From: Ichthyophis bannanicus | Taxonomy: Eukaryota; Chordata; Amphibia; Gymnophiona; Ichthyophiidae | DNA: 64,000 bases | Assembly (NCBI GenBank): GCA_033557465.1 | Contig: CM066040.1 | Span: 324,526,297-324,590,296 of the forward strand | Direction: 5' to 3' | Shown: positions 11,160 through 21,353 of the stretch, piece after piece | Position numbering within the stretch: position 1 is the stretch's first letter | Layout of the letters: every line of letters starts with the position of its first letter | Notes under the pieces: generated by a model | Told to the model about the DNA's origin: nothing | Seen by the model: the letters and a program-made list of their open reading frames with translations, nothing else | The model's database searches: none | Translations under genes and position numbers: made by a program

Positions 11160-11690
11160 TCACCTCACGCCTTGCTTCTGCTCACAAATGATAAAAATAT
11201 GGGTTGTGTTACAACCGCAACCTTCCAACATGCACCTCTGTGACAGAAGACGACACACAAGGACTTCCAATCCCCTCCCCCCTTTACGACTTTCGCTACC
11301 ACAGATTTTGGCCAATCCTCAGCCTTCCTTTAACTACTATCCCTCCGCACTCCTAGGGCGTTCTGTGTGCTTACGAAACTGACAGCATAGGGGCTTGGAA
11401 AGAGGAATTAAGATATGTGGGAGAGGGACAAAAGGCCGAGGGGCTGTAGAGAGAAACAAGATAGTGAGTGAGTGGGGAAGGAGGAACATGATGGGAGAGG
11501 CCACGCATGAGTATGGGGAGCGAGTGTGGAACAAAGGGGCTGCTGTGAGGTGTGAGTAGAGATGAGAGAGAGAGAGGAGGGTTGGGGGTGGGGGCTCTGG
11601 AGTTTGAGGGAGCTGTGAGGGAATCTGTCCTCCCTGCCGTGATCTCAGATCTCCCTCCCCTTTTCTCTTCTTCTTAATAAAACGCTGCAT
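11160..11690 (-). repeat. Unclassified dispersed repeat, copy 1
   Basis: The core (about 11170-11345) is the reverse complement of 25490-25670, with shared blocks such as gctgaggattggcca, gtccttgtgtg and tgtaacacaaccca. Both copies are followed by C/T-rich sequence. No coding capacity is recognised. Confidence 0.6.
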
Positions 11691-12162
11691 TTCTCTGCAT
11701 ATTATTTATGCACGTTTATGGAAATGTGCCACATAATTACTGCAGAGTTTTGAAAATTCTACGGAAAATCTGATGCAGGAACCTAGGGGATGTGACCCAT
11801 GTCCTATGAATAAAACTACTACCACTACTAATTATTTGTATAGTGCTACAAGGCGTATGCAGCGCTGAACATATAGATGTAAGAGACAGTCCCCTGCTCA
11901 TCAGAGCTTACAATCTAATGAAGATAAAAAAACATAGCAAAACTGGGGAATGGCAAGATACACATGCGTAGTGGACAAGAGAGTGAGGGGCATCAGGGTC
12001 CAAAAGCAGCCTCAAAGAGGTGGGTCTTCAGCCTGGACTTGAATAGGGCTAGAGTAGGAACCCGATGTACCAACTCAGGAGTTTGTTCCAGGCATATGGA
12101 GGAGCAGCGAGGTGGAATGAAGGAAGTCTGGAGTTGGCAGTGGCACAGAAGGGCACAGTTAT

Positions 12163-12394
12163 TTATTTATTTATTTAACAGATTTCTTATACCGCTTCAT
12201 CATTCAGTCAAAGCGGTTTACACTGTAACTTAAACTTGGTAATGTACATTAAACAGGGACACTGATAACTTGGATGTTTCTGAGGCAATGGAGGGTTAAG
12301 TGACTTGCCCAAGGCCTGAAGGAGTGCTAGTGGGAACTGAACCCTGGTCCTCTTGGTTCCCAAGCCAGTGCTCTAACCATTAGGCAACTCCTTC
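12163..12394 (-). mobile_element. tRNA-headed CORE-type SINE, copy 1
   Basis: The reverse complement starts with a tRNA-like head (A-box-like ttgcctaatggttagagc, B-box-like gggttcagttccc). A core block ttgggcaagtcacttaaccc follows, similar to the conserved CORE domain of MIR-type SINEs. It ends with a small hairpin and an aataaataaat tail. It interrupts the 3' part of L2-A. Confidence 0.82.
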
Positions 12395-12597
12395 AGAGGA
12401 GCGGAGTTCCCGAGGAGGGGTACAGAGTGAAATAAGGGAGGAAAGATAGTGAGGAGCCACATAATGAATGCATTTTTAGGTAAGTAGGAGAAATTTGAAC
12501 TGGACGCAGAAATGGATAGGGAGCCAGTGAAATGACTTGAGAAGAGGGGTTACATGACCATAGCGATACTGGCGGAAGATAAGCCGAGGAGATTTTA

Positions 12598-12895
12598 TTT
12601 ATTTATTTATTTATTTATTTAGACAGTTTTGTATACCGCCTTATCCTTCAATCAAAGCGGTCACAACACAATTGGGGGATACATTTAACACGCGGGGATA
12701 TGAGACACATTCACTAATACTTACAGGGAACATGGGCAATGGAGGGTTAAGTGGCTTGCCCAAGACCACAAGGAGCATCTGTGGGACTAGAAACCCCAGT
12801 CCTTCCGGCCCAAGGTTGCTGTCCTCTAGTGGGATTTGAACCCCCGACCTTCCGGCCTGAAGTACCGTGCCCCAACCACTAGGCTACTCCTCCCT
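12598..12895 (-). mobile_element. tRNA-headed CORE-type SINE, copy 2
   Basis: The reverse complement begins ggaggagtagcctagtggtt with a perfect B box, ggttcaaatcc. It contains a partial second head-like stretch, the core block gggcaagccacttaaccctc, and a tail of TAAA repeats. It is inserted in L2-A about 200 bp from copy 1 in the same orientation. Confidence 0.82.
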
Positions 12896-13134
12896 GAGTT
12901 TTCAACAGAATGAAGGGGAGAAAGATGATTCATAGGGAGACCAGCGAGGAGCAGGTTTCAATAGTCAAGATGAGAGGTGACTAGTGAGTGAATGAGAGTC
13001 TTAGTAATATGTGTAGAAAGGAAGGGACGAATTTTGCCAATGCTACAGAGAAAGAAGCGACAGGTTTTAGCAATCTGTTGGATATGTGCGGAGAAAGAGA
13101 GAAAAGATGATCCCAAGTTTGCGAGCTGAGGAAA

Positions 13135-14052
13135 TAGGGAAGAAGAGACGGCTGAGGGGAGATATGATAGAAGTCTATGAATTAATGAACGCAGTGGAAC
13201 GGGTAAACGTAGATCGATTGTTTACCTTATCAGAATATAGAAAGACTAGGGGACATGCAATGAAGCTACAGGATAAACTATTTAAGACTAATAAAAGAAA
13301 ATATTTTTTCACTCAACGTGTAATCAAACTCTAGAATTTATTACCAGAGGATGTGGTAAAGGCTGTTAATGTAGCTGAGTTTAAAAAAGGTTTGGAAAAG
13401 TTCCTGGATGAAAGGTCCATAAACCATAAACCACGTAGTCTTCGTTTTCTTCACATTAACCGACTTCACCTCCCCCCACCATCTCGTGCACACCTACAGT
13501 CTACCCGTCATTCTGCCTTTTTCTTCCTTGGTCCAGCTCTATGGAACTCTCTGCCCACTCCGCTCCGTCTGGAATATAACTACACCACCTTCAGGTCCCT
13601 TCTTAAGTCTCATCTGTTCACCTCAGCATATAACCTTCCGGCCACACCAGCTGACCCGGTTTATCTGTGTTTGTACTTTTTTTTGTTTTTTGTCCTCCCC
13701 GCTCTCAACCGCTTCACCTATTGCTTCTTATTCTCTTTGTTTCCTGTCTCAACTATGTAGTTCCTTTCTATATTTCCGGGCCTGTGCCCCTCCCCCAATT
13801 AGCTACTGTATTGTAAACCGCCCTGCTGTAATGAAGGGCGGTATATCAAATTTCTAAATAAACATAAACATTATTAAGAAGGGACCCAGGATATCAATGC
13901 TTGACCCAGTACAAACATTGCGAAACCTGTGTCTTTTGGGGAAACTGCTAGGTACGTATGACCTAGATTGGCCACTGTTGGAAACAGGATACTGGGCTTG
14001 ATGGACCTTGGTCTGACCCAGTATGGCATATTTTATGTTCTTATGTTCTTAA
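13135..14052 (+). mobile_element. CR1 LINE 3' end, itself interrupted
   Basis: The C-terminal CR1 coding sequence ([48 protein letters not shown]) runs to about 13430. A foreign LINE end (13431-13868) intervenes, then the CR1 3' UTR continues to the terminal repeats ttatgttcttatgttctta. It is inserted in L2-A just before the SARKLG block. Confidence 0.85.
13431..13868 (+). mobile_element. L2-like LINE 3' end inserted in CR1
   Basis: It encodes the C-terminal end of an L2-type ORF (TRHSAFFFLGPALWNSLP, FRSLLKSHLFTSAYN). A UTR follows with the hairpin ccgccctgctgtaatgaagggcgg and the end taaataaacataaac. The flanking CR1 text resumes in register. Confidence 0.78.
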
Positions 14053-14340
14053 GAAGAAATTTCACTTACTGTTAATTTCCTTTCCTAAAATCCTGCTAGA
14101 CCAGTCCAGACAAGTAGGTTAAGTCCCCCTGCCAGCAGATCTTGGAGGCAGAGAAAGGTACCAGATGCCTAATTGGCTCAGCCTTGGTACATATAAAGCC
14201 ATAGCCTAGGGGTCGCCTTCAGTATTTCTCTGTCTCCAGCAGTGCCTTTTCCTCTCTTCCTTTAACTTGGGGAATTATCTTACCGGACGCCTCCAGGGCG
14301 CACAAGAGATGCCCCTCTGGCGTTCCCAGCGTCTGAGTGA
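14053..14340 (-). mobile_element. DIRS-H: solo terminal fragment of the D subfamily
   Basis: The sequence aaatttcacttactgttaat followed by tgctagaccagtccagacaa matches the left outer end and terminal repeat of DIRS-D. It then diverges through ccagcagatcttggagg, with no coding sequence attached. It is a remnant end. Confidence 0.75.
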
Positions 14341-14640
14341 GGGTTTATTTATTTATTTATTTACATTTCTTCTATACCGCACTATTTGCGATCAGCGCGG
14401 TTTACATAGAACTAACAGTTTCCGACAAAAAAACAAGAGTCAGGTCATTACAAAGAACAGGAGCATCAACTTGGCTAACCAGGGAAAACTATCTACATGT
14501 GTGGAACATTGAAATAAGTAATTGTATGCATGTGGGATGGAGTTATTGTGTGTTAAACTCTTGGTCTGGAGGACCTGTGCAATTTCCCTCAGAATGCAAA
14601 ACAGGCTCCAGGTCAAGAAGACCGGAGTAGCCTAGTTGCA
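14341..14640 (-). repeat. LINE/SINE 3' tail, reverse orientation
   Basis: A TTTA-repeat stretch at 14343-14362 is followed by taccgcac...gatcagcgcggt, the same tail and hairpin type as the other L2-mobilised ends but on the minus strand. The 5' limit is uncertain. Confidence 0.6.
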
Positions 14641-14984
14641 GGGGACGCCTTCTTTCCCTACCAACAAAACTATAATAAAGAAATTTTAGAGGCAATAGAA
14701 TAAGCAGTACAGACACGGAGAAAGCTTGTCTGATCCTCGGCTCTCCTGCTACCTCCTGCTGTCTCTTGGGCATGCAGTAATTTTGGCACACAGTGAGTGA
14801 ACCCTCCTCTTGGGGCCTTCATAATTACCACACACCTTCGCTGCTGCTGCGATACTCTGGAGCCGTGTTCCTATAAAATTGCTGTTTACCCGCCCGGCAG
14901 GCTTCCTCTTAGTGGTGCAGAGTTCTTCTGGTTCCCTCTCACCTGCTGAGGTTGCTTCAGCCCCAGCGTCCATTGTGGTATTAT
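14641..14984. other. Unassigned insert within L2-A
   Basis: This lies where L2-A should continue between VPVDN and SARKLG. I do not recognise it; the open frame on the minus strand here is a run-on from the L2 segment. Confidence 0.45.
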
Positions 14985-15493
14985 CCACAGGAACAGAGAA
15001 GGGAGGAAGGGGGGAGGTGGGTTTAGGGGGAAAGATAAGGAGCTCAGTTTTGGCCATGTTCAGTTTCAGACAGCAGTGAGACATCCAGGCAGCAATGTCG
15101 GATAAGCAGGCAGAGATCCGGGACTGGATTCCTGGAGAGATTTCAGGTGCAGAGAGATAGATCTGAGAGTTGTCAGCATAAAGATGGTACTCAAAACCAT
15201 GGGAACCTCTTCGGGAACTCTGCACTTCTGGCAGATCGCGGCAGATCGCTTCTATCTGTGCCCTTCTCTTCTTCTGCCAACTCCGATCCTTTCACCTTGC
15301 TGCTCCTTACACTTAGAACAAACTATCCGAGTCTGTAAGTCAAACCATCTCTGGCCCTTTTCAAATCCAGGCTGAAAACTCACCTTTTCGAGGCCGCTTT
15401 TGAATCCTGATCTGCTTGATCTCCTATGTGTTTCCTTACATTCCCCTAGATGTTTAAATTAGACTTACCTGCTAATTGTAGTTCCTGGAGGAA

Positions 15494-15613
15494 CTCCAGT
15501 CTAGTCCCGGAAACTCTGGAGTTGTGATCCTCTTCCAGCAGCTTGGAGACTGATCCATGTCATACTTTTGATGACACCAGTATAAGTACTCTGGCACCTC
15601 CTCCTGGCTCCAG
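15494..15613 (+). repeat. DIRS-E left inverted terminal repeat
   Basis: These 120 bp are inverted and identical, as read by eye, to 21234-21353. The outer 42 bp (15452-15493) are specific to the left end. Confidence 0.92.
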
Positions 15614-15878
15614 TAACCTATTGACAAAGCAGACTCACCAGAGCAACAATTAAGTAAAAAACATATTCATAACCGTGCCTAACAGGGCTAACTAACCATG
15701 GAACCTGTACAAACTGCGAATGCTCTCGCTTCTTCTCTAGAAGATACATGTCCCTGAAACATGATGCCCCAAAAATTACATTCCCCATCCCAACCGGAAG
15801 CACTATAGACCATGCTGTTATCTTACCTGTATACTTGCTTGCTTCAGGCCTCAACTTCCTTATACATCGGGACGGGAT

Positions 15879-15978
15879 CCGGGACTAGACTGGAGTTCCT
15901 CCAGGAACTACAATTAGCAGGTAAGTCTAATTTAAACTTCCTGATCGTCCCTCCAGTCTAGTCCCGGAAACTCTGGAG
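15879..15978 (-). repeat. DIRS-E internal complementary region
   Basis: It is complementary first to the left outer end (through gtctaatttaaac) and then to the right outer end (ttcctgatcgtccctcc). It lies only 22 bp beyond the stop of the recombinase ORF. Confidence 0.92.
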
Positions 15979-16000
15979 ATGTAACAGAGCAGTAAAGACC

Positions 16001-18994
16001 TCAAGGGGCGGGACCCGAAAGACCAGCCTGAAGCACTGCTGACCCAAAACAGGTATCCCCCTGCGCCTGAACATCCAGGCGATAATGCTTAACAAAGGTA
16101 TTTAAGGACAACCACGTCGCAGCTCTACAAATTTCCACCGGAGGAACAAATTTGTACTCCGCCCACGACGCCGCCTGCGCCCTAGTAGAATGCGCCCGCA
16201 ACCCCTCTGACACTTGCCTACCCTTCAAAAGGTAAGCGGACGCTATTGCCGCCTTTATCCACCTGGCAATCGAGGCCTTTGAAGCTGCCTGCCCTTTGTG
16301 AGGCCCTCCGAACAACACAAAGAGCCTATCGGACTTCCTGAACTCAGCCGTCCTCCGGAGATACCTTTTCAAAGCTCTCCGGATGTCCAACTGATGTAGC
16401 TGTTGTGTAGATGACTCCCGGGAATTCACCCGGAAGACCGGCAGCGAAACCACCTGGTTTAAGTGAAACGGAGAGAGCACCTTTGGCAAAAAGGACGGAA
16501 CCGGCCGCAACACCACCTTTGACTCACAAAAGGACAGAAACGGTTCCCGACAGGATAGAGCTTGTAACTCGGAAATCCGCCTCGCCAACGCAATTGCCAC
16601 CAAGAACACCACTTTAAGCATGAGATCCTTTATCGTGGCCTTAGCTAAAGGTTCAAACGGACGCTCACCTAACGCTTCTAACACCAGCTGCAAATTCCAA
16701 TTAGGAACTACTTGCCTGCACGGAGGCCTCAATAGACACACCGCCTTCAAAAAACGCTTAAGATCCGGATGAACGCCCAGCGCCTGGCCTTTGATCTTTC
16801 CCCTGTAACAGGAAAGCGCTGCCACCTGCACCTTAAGAGATGAAGCTGCCAAACCTTTCTGAAACCCATCCTGCAAAAAGGCTAATATCTGCGGTACCGA
16901 GGCCCTTAAGGCCTCACACTTCTTGTCCACACACCAAGCCTCAAAAATGCGCCAAATTCGAATATATGCTAAGGACGTCGACCTTCGACGAGCCCCCAAA
17001 AGTGTGGATATTACTGCTTCCGAATAGCCCTTAGCTCTCAACCTTGCCCTTTCAAGAGCCATGCCGTAAGCGAGAATCGAGCCACCTGAGGCATGCACAA
17101 CGGACCCTGCATCAACAGATCCTCCCTGACCGGCAATCGCCACGGCTTCCCTACTACCAGTCTTCTGAGATCTGCGTACCATGGTCGTCTCGGCCAGTCC
17201 GGGGCGATCAGAAATCACTAACCCCTGATGACCCTCTATGCGCCGCACCACTCGCGCTATTAACATCCAAGGCAGGAACACGTACAAGAGCTGCTCTCGG
17301 GGCCAGTCCTGAATGAGAGCATCCAGGCCTTCCGACATCCGTTCCCTTCGTCTGCTGAAAAACCGACCGACTTTTGCCGACTGGAACGTTGCCATGAGAT
17401 CCATTATCGGCGCACCCCAGCGCTGAACCACTAAGTCGAATACCTCCGGATGAAGCGTCCACTCTCCGGGGTCTACCTTCACCCGACTCAAAAAATCGGC
17501 TGCTACGTTGTCCACTCCTGCCACGTGAGCCGCCGACAACCCGAGAAGATTTTGCTCCACCCACTGGAATAACTGCTCTGCCTCGGCCTCCAAAGCGACA
17601 CTGTGGGTGCCCCCTTGCTTGTTGATGTATGCAACCGCTGTTGCGTTGTCCGAGAACACCCGAACTGCTACCTCTCTTAGATACGGCTGAAACTCCTGTA
17701 ACGCTAAGAACACCACACGCAATTCCAATCTGTTGATCGACCAAGTCTTCTCTTGGTCCGTCCACCAACCTTGAGCGAACCTGCCCCGAAAATGCGCTCC
17801 CCAACCGAGAAGGCTGGCATCCGTAGTCAGTGGAACCCAGCTCGGCGACTCCAGGGGCATCCCCCTTGTTAAGGCCTCTGGAAGCAGCCACCAACGCAAT
17901 GCTTCCCGAGTCTCCTCTGGACAGGGAAGACGCCGAGACAACGAATCGTTCTGATGCGACCATCTGCGCAGTAACGCCCTCTGTAAGGGCCTCATATGCG
18001 CTCTCGCCCAGGGCACCAAATCTAAAGTCGCCGCCATCGTTCCCAGGAGCTGCAAATAATGCCATGCTGTCGGCTGCGATCTGGCCAGAAACCCCTGCAC
18101 CAAGGCCCGAAGAGCCTCCACCCGATGTGCAGGCAGGAAGACCTTGCCCGCCTGCGTGTCGAAGCACGCCCCCAGGTACTCTAGAGTCTGAGAAGGCACT
18201 AGACTGCTCTTGGCCATATTCACCACCCAACCTAACCTTTGCAAACAGTCGACCACCGTTGCTGTCGCCTCCTGGCTTTCTATTCTCGATTTGGCCCGAA
18301 TCAACCAGTCGTCAAGATACGGGTGAACGAGCACACCCTTTTGCCGCAACGCCGCTGCTACTACCACCATCACCTTGGTAAAGGTCCGAGGAGCCATCGC
18401 CAGCCCAAACGGCAAGGCTCGCAACTGAAAGTGGCCCATCGGCACCGCAAACCGGAGAAATCTTTGGTGATCCGGTCGAATAGGAATATGAAGATACGCC
18501 TCAGACAAATCGAGGGCCGTCAGAAACTTGCCCTTCCGAACCGCCAAGATCACTGATCTTAACGTCTCCATACGAAAATGAGAGACCCTGAGACACCTGT
18601 TCACCCTTTTCAAATCCAAAATTGGGCGAAAGGTTCCCTCTTTCTTTGGGACTACAAAATAAATGGAGTATCGACCTAAACCGTATTGGTTTCGAGGCAC
18701 CAGTACCACCACTTTGAGCTTTATTAATCTGAGCAATGTCTGACGCACCGCATCGCGCTTGCGACGCGCCTTGCACAGGGACTGTACGAATGAATCGGTT
18801 ACCGGTTTCTGAAATTCTAACGCATATCCTTCCCGTATCACTTCCAAGACCCACTGATCTGACGTAATTTCGACCCAGGCAGCGTAAAACTCTTGCAGTC
18901 GGCCTCCCACTGCTACGTCCACCTGGGCCTCCCTGACTTCATTGCGGCTTCTTGGCTGCCGAAGCGGAGGCCGCGAAACCTCTACTCGCCCCAC
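16001..18994 (-). CDS. DIRS-E polyprotein: reverse transcriptase, RNase H, tyrosine recombinase
   Basis: This is an uninterrupted 997-codon ORF. The RT spans about residues 45-310, with the palm Asp in LDLSEAYLHI (162) and YLDD at 226-229. RNase H spans about 385-505, with TDASLLGWGAH (Asp392), NRLELRV (Glu424), FSDNATAV (Asp449) and the late Asp495/Asp500 region. A segment starting IMDLMATFQSAKVGRF (530-580) corresponds to the methyltransferase-like region of DIRS elements. The tyrosine recombinase spans about 640-985, with Arg806 in ARRISELQAL, His935 and Arg938 in AHSTRAQAA, and Tyr971 in VKHYRLD. All catalytic residues I can locate are present. The ORF overlaps the end of gag by 56 bp in another frame, so frameshifting or re-initiation would be needed. 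The first ATG is taken as start; an earlier frameshifted entry is possible. Confidence 0.95.
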   Translation of the reverse strand: MGRVEVSRPPLRQPRSRNEVREAQVDVAVGGRLQEFYAAWVEITSDQWVLEVIREGYALEFQKPVTDSFVQSLCKARRKRDAVRQTLLRLIKLKVVVLVPRNQYGLGRYSIYFVVPKKEGTFRPILDLKRVNRCLRVSHFRMETLRSVILAVRKGKFLTALDLSEAYLHIPIRPDHQRFLRFAVPMGHFQLRALPFGLAMAPRTFTKVMVVVAAALRQKGVLVHPYLDDWLIRAKSRIESQEATATVVDCLQRLGWVVNMAKSSLVPSQTLEYLGACFDTQAGKVFLPAHRVEALRALVQGFLARSQPTAWHYLQLLGTMAATLDLVPWARAHMRPLQRALLRRWSHQNDSLSRRLPCPEETREALRWWLLPEALTRGMPLESPSWVPLTTDASLLGWGAHFRGRFAQGWWTDQEKTWSINRLELRVVFLALQEFQPYLREVAVRVFSDNATAVAYINKQGGTHSVALEAEAEQLFQWVEQNLLGLSAAHVAGVDNVAADFLSRVKVDPGEWTLHPEVFDLVVQRWGAPIMDLMATFQSAKVGRFFSRRRERMSEGLDALIQDWPREQLLYVFLPWMLIARVVRRIEGHQGLVISDRPGLAETTMVRRSQKTGSREAVAIAGQGGSVDAGSVVHASGGSILAYGMALERARLRAKGYSEAVISTLLGARRRSTSLAYIRIWRIFEAWCVDKKCEALRASVPQILAFLQDGFQKGLAASSLKVQVAALSCYRGKIKGQALGVHPDLKRFLKAVCLLRPPCRQVVPNWNLQLVLEALGERPFEPLAKATIKDLMLKVVFLVAIALARRISELQALSCREPFLSFCESKVVLRPVPSFLPKVLSPFHLNQVVSLPVFRVNSRESSTQQLHQLDIRRALKRYLRRTAEFRKSDRLFVLFGGPHKGQAASKASIARWIKAAIASAYLLKGRQVSEGLRAHSTRAQAASWAEYKFVPPVEICRAATWLSLNTFVKHYRLDVQAQGDTCFGSAVLQAGLSGPAP

Positions 18995-20324
18995 GGAACC
19001 CTCGAAACCCCTGGTTCCGGTAGGGAAAACGTCCTCTCTGAGTCCGAGTCTGGGGAAACCTCGACCCCCTAAAACGCCGATACTCCCTCTGTGGCAGCCG
19101 GGCTGTGGACGAAAACCTCCCCGGCTTCTGTTTATCCTCTGGGAGCCTTCCGCACTTGGACTCTCCTAAATCCTTCACAATCTTGTCCAAATCCTCACCG
19201 AACAGTAGCTTACCCTTAAACGGCAGCTTACTTAATCTGGCCTTGGAAGAAGAATCCGCTGCCCAATTACGCAGCCAAAGATACCTCCGTGCTGCTACCA
19301 CCGCCGCCATACTGTTCGAGAGACCTCGAATCAGGTCATAATGGATATCTGCGAGATAAGCCGTCCCGGACTCCAATCACGCAGCTTCCCCCGCCGAGTC
19401 CTCTGCGTGCCCTCCTTGGACCTGTTGTGCCCAACGCAAACAGCCTCTGGCCACCCAAGCTCCACAAATGGAAGCCTGAATGGACAAAGCATTAACCTCA
19501 AATATCTGCCTCAACAAGGCATCCAGCTTTCTGTCCTGACCATCCTTAAGAGCCGCACTCCCCTCTACTGGAATGGTCATTTTCTTAGTCACCGCAGACA
19601 CGGCCGCATCCACTCTCGGTGGACGAAATATCTCCTTGTCCTGTTCTAGCAACGGATAGAGTCGGGACATTACCCTAGTGCCCTTAAGAGATGACTCCGG
19701 CATGTCCCACTCACTCTGAATCATTTCCCTTTTGACCCTATGCACAGGAAACGCTTTCTGCGTCTTCCTAAAGGCCTGTAAGAGCGGATCCTCCAACGCC
19801 GGCTCTTCCCCAGCTCCGGACACGGGTACACTGAGGGTCTTAAGAGTCTCCACGATGAGCGCAGGTAACTCTTCTCTCCGAAAGATCCGCACTACTCTAG
19901 GTTGATCCTCCTGCTCTGCAATCTCTCCTTCTTCCAGCTCCTCCTCGAACTCAGGGTCGAGCTCGCCCACTAAGGTGTGTAAATCCTCCGACAACTCCGA
20001 CTGCGCCAGGGTATCCATCTCCACCCTCGCCTTTTTGGAAACAACCCCTGACGCCCCCATTGACAATGGCTTTGCTGGTCTCTTCTGTGCCATGCTGCCA
20101 GCCCCCGTACCCAAGGCCGAAGCAAACACCTCAGGCAAGGACCCCCCAAACGCTCTCTGCATCACTGCCACAAAACTTGGGGAGAAAATGGCCGCCAACT
20201 CCGCTGGCAATGGGGATTGAGGAACTGTCTGCTCCGAAACCGAGGACGGCCCCGGAGTCGGATCATCCAGGTCTAAGCCCGGCAAGGGAGCTTCCCCAAG
20301 AGCCCCATCCCGGTTCTCAGGCAT
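18939..20324 (-). pseudogene. DIRS-E gag, interrupted by one TGA
   Basis: Two abutting segments in the same frame (315 and 145 codons) are separated by a single TGA at 19377-19379. The N-terminal part is acidic and Pro-rich (DLDDPTPGPSS). The middle block has DPEFEEELEEGEIAEQEDQP and RIFRREELPALIVETL. After the stop come YDLIRGLSNSMAAVVAARR and the conserved LPFKGKLLFGEDLDKIVKDL block. The C-terminus is rich in Arg, Gly and Phe (RFPYRNQGFRGFRG), which suggests RNA binding. It lacks the Cys/His cluster of the A/B/F gag. Apart from the TGA it is open; readthrough of the stop cannot be excluded. Confidence 0.88.
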
Positions 20325-21233
20325 ATCCAGCTATTGGTGATCAGAAACAGCGGCCTTGCTGCAGTGGCTACAGACTCCAGCCTCTGAAACCGCAGATCTT
20401 TTAACACCACAGAGCAGACACAAAATCTTTGCTGGCATGCTGCCTCTCCAGTCAGACCCAATGCCCGTCTACTCCGGCCTCCCTCAAACGCTCGGTACCG
20501 AGGCTTATAGACCAGCTATGCCCAACAGCCCCGTTCCGTTTTTTTTTTTTACTCTCAAACCAGAGCAGACAGCCTCCCGACTCAAAGGAAGGCAAACTGA
20601 ATCCAAAACGAAGCTCTAGGCCTGAGCTACTGACGCTCCTTCCCCCGCCCATGGTTCCGGCATTTCCCGCTCAAAACCATGCGGCGCGGGCCTACACGCT
20701 CTCTCTTCACAAATTCTACCTTCTGAGGAAAAGGACAGCGCTGTACTCACCAGTTGTAAATGCTGCCGTTGATATCATTGCTTTGTACAGCCGGCTCGAT
20801 ATCCCGCCGAAGCTGCAAAGCGTGCAGTTCTGAGCACTCCGCGGCTGCTGCCTGCCCCGCTCCAGGCAAAACAAGAACAGCCGACTCCTTGCTGGCCCTA
20901 TCCCTCCAAATGCAAAAACAGGCAAGACCTCTGTATAGCGCTGGGGGAGGGCTACTGCCGCCAAAGAGAACCCCGGAGCTGAAAACTGCCCCTGGATATG
21001 CAGCTGCCTTCACCCTCCTGTGCTCTGTAAAGGAGAGGTAGGTAGAGAGAGAGAGAGAATCTTAGCAGTTTTAAATTTAAAGCTACAGGGGACCAAATTG
21101 AAAACCCCAATAAATTAAAGAAATTCCAAAATGAAATAAGCTATCTGTCTAGAAAAAAAGGGATCCTTAATTGTCCCTCCAGTGAGCCGGACCACCGGCT
21201 CACGTCCTCCAGCTGCTTGGAGACTGATCTAAA
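20325..21233 (-). other. DIRS-E 5' leader
   Basis: About 0.9 kb lies between the right terminal repeat and gag. It includes a T tract at 20540-20550 and a GA-rich patch near 21040. Promoter elements are not obvious to me. Confidence 0.6.
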
Positions 21234-21353
21234 CTGGAGCCAGGAGGAGGTGCCAGAGTACTTATACTGGTGTCATCAAAAGTATGACATGGATCAGTCT
21301 CCAAGCTGCTGGAAGAGGATCACAACTCCAGAGTTTCCGGGACTAGACTGGAG
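21234..21353 (-). repeat. DIRS-E right inverted terminal repeat
   Basis: This is the partner of 15494-15613. The outer 15 bp (21354-21368) are specific to the right end. Confidence 0.92.

Noticed and set aside
12163..12895. Functional tRNA genes in reverse orientation
   Set aside because: The A and B boxes are present, but no complete cloverleaf is seen; the heads continue into SINE core and tails.
17208..18230. 340-codon minus-strand ORF overlapping the DIRS-E polyprotein
   Set aside because: It is an alternative frame inside the clearly coding 997-codon ORF, with a low-complexity Gly/Ser composition.
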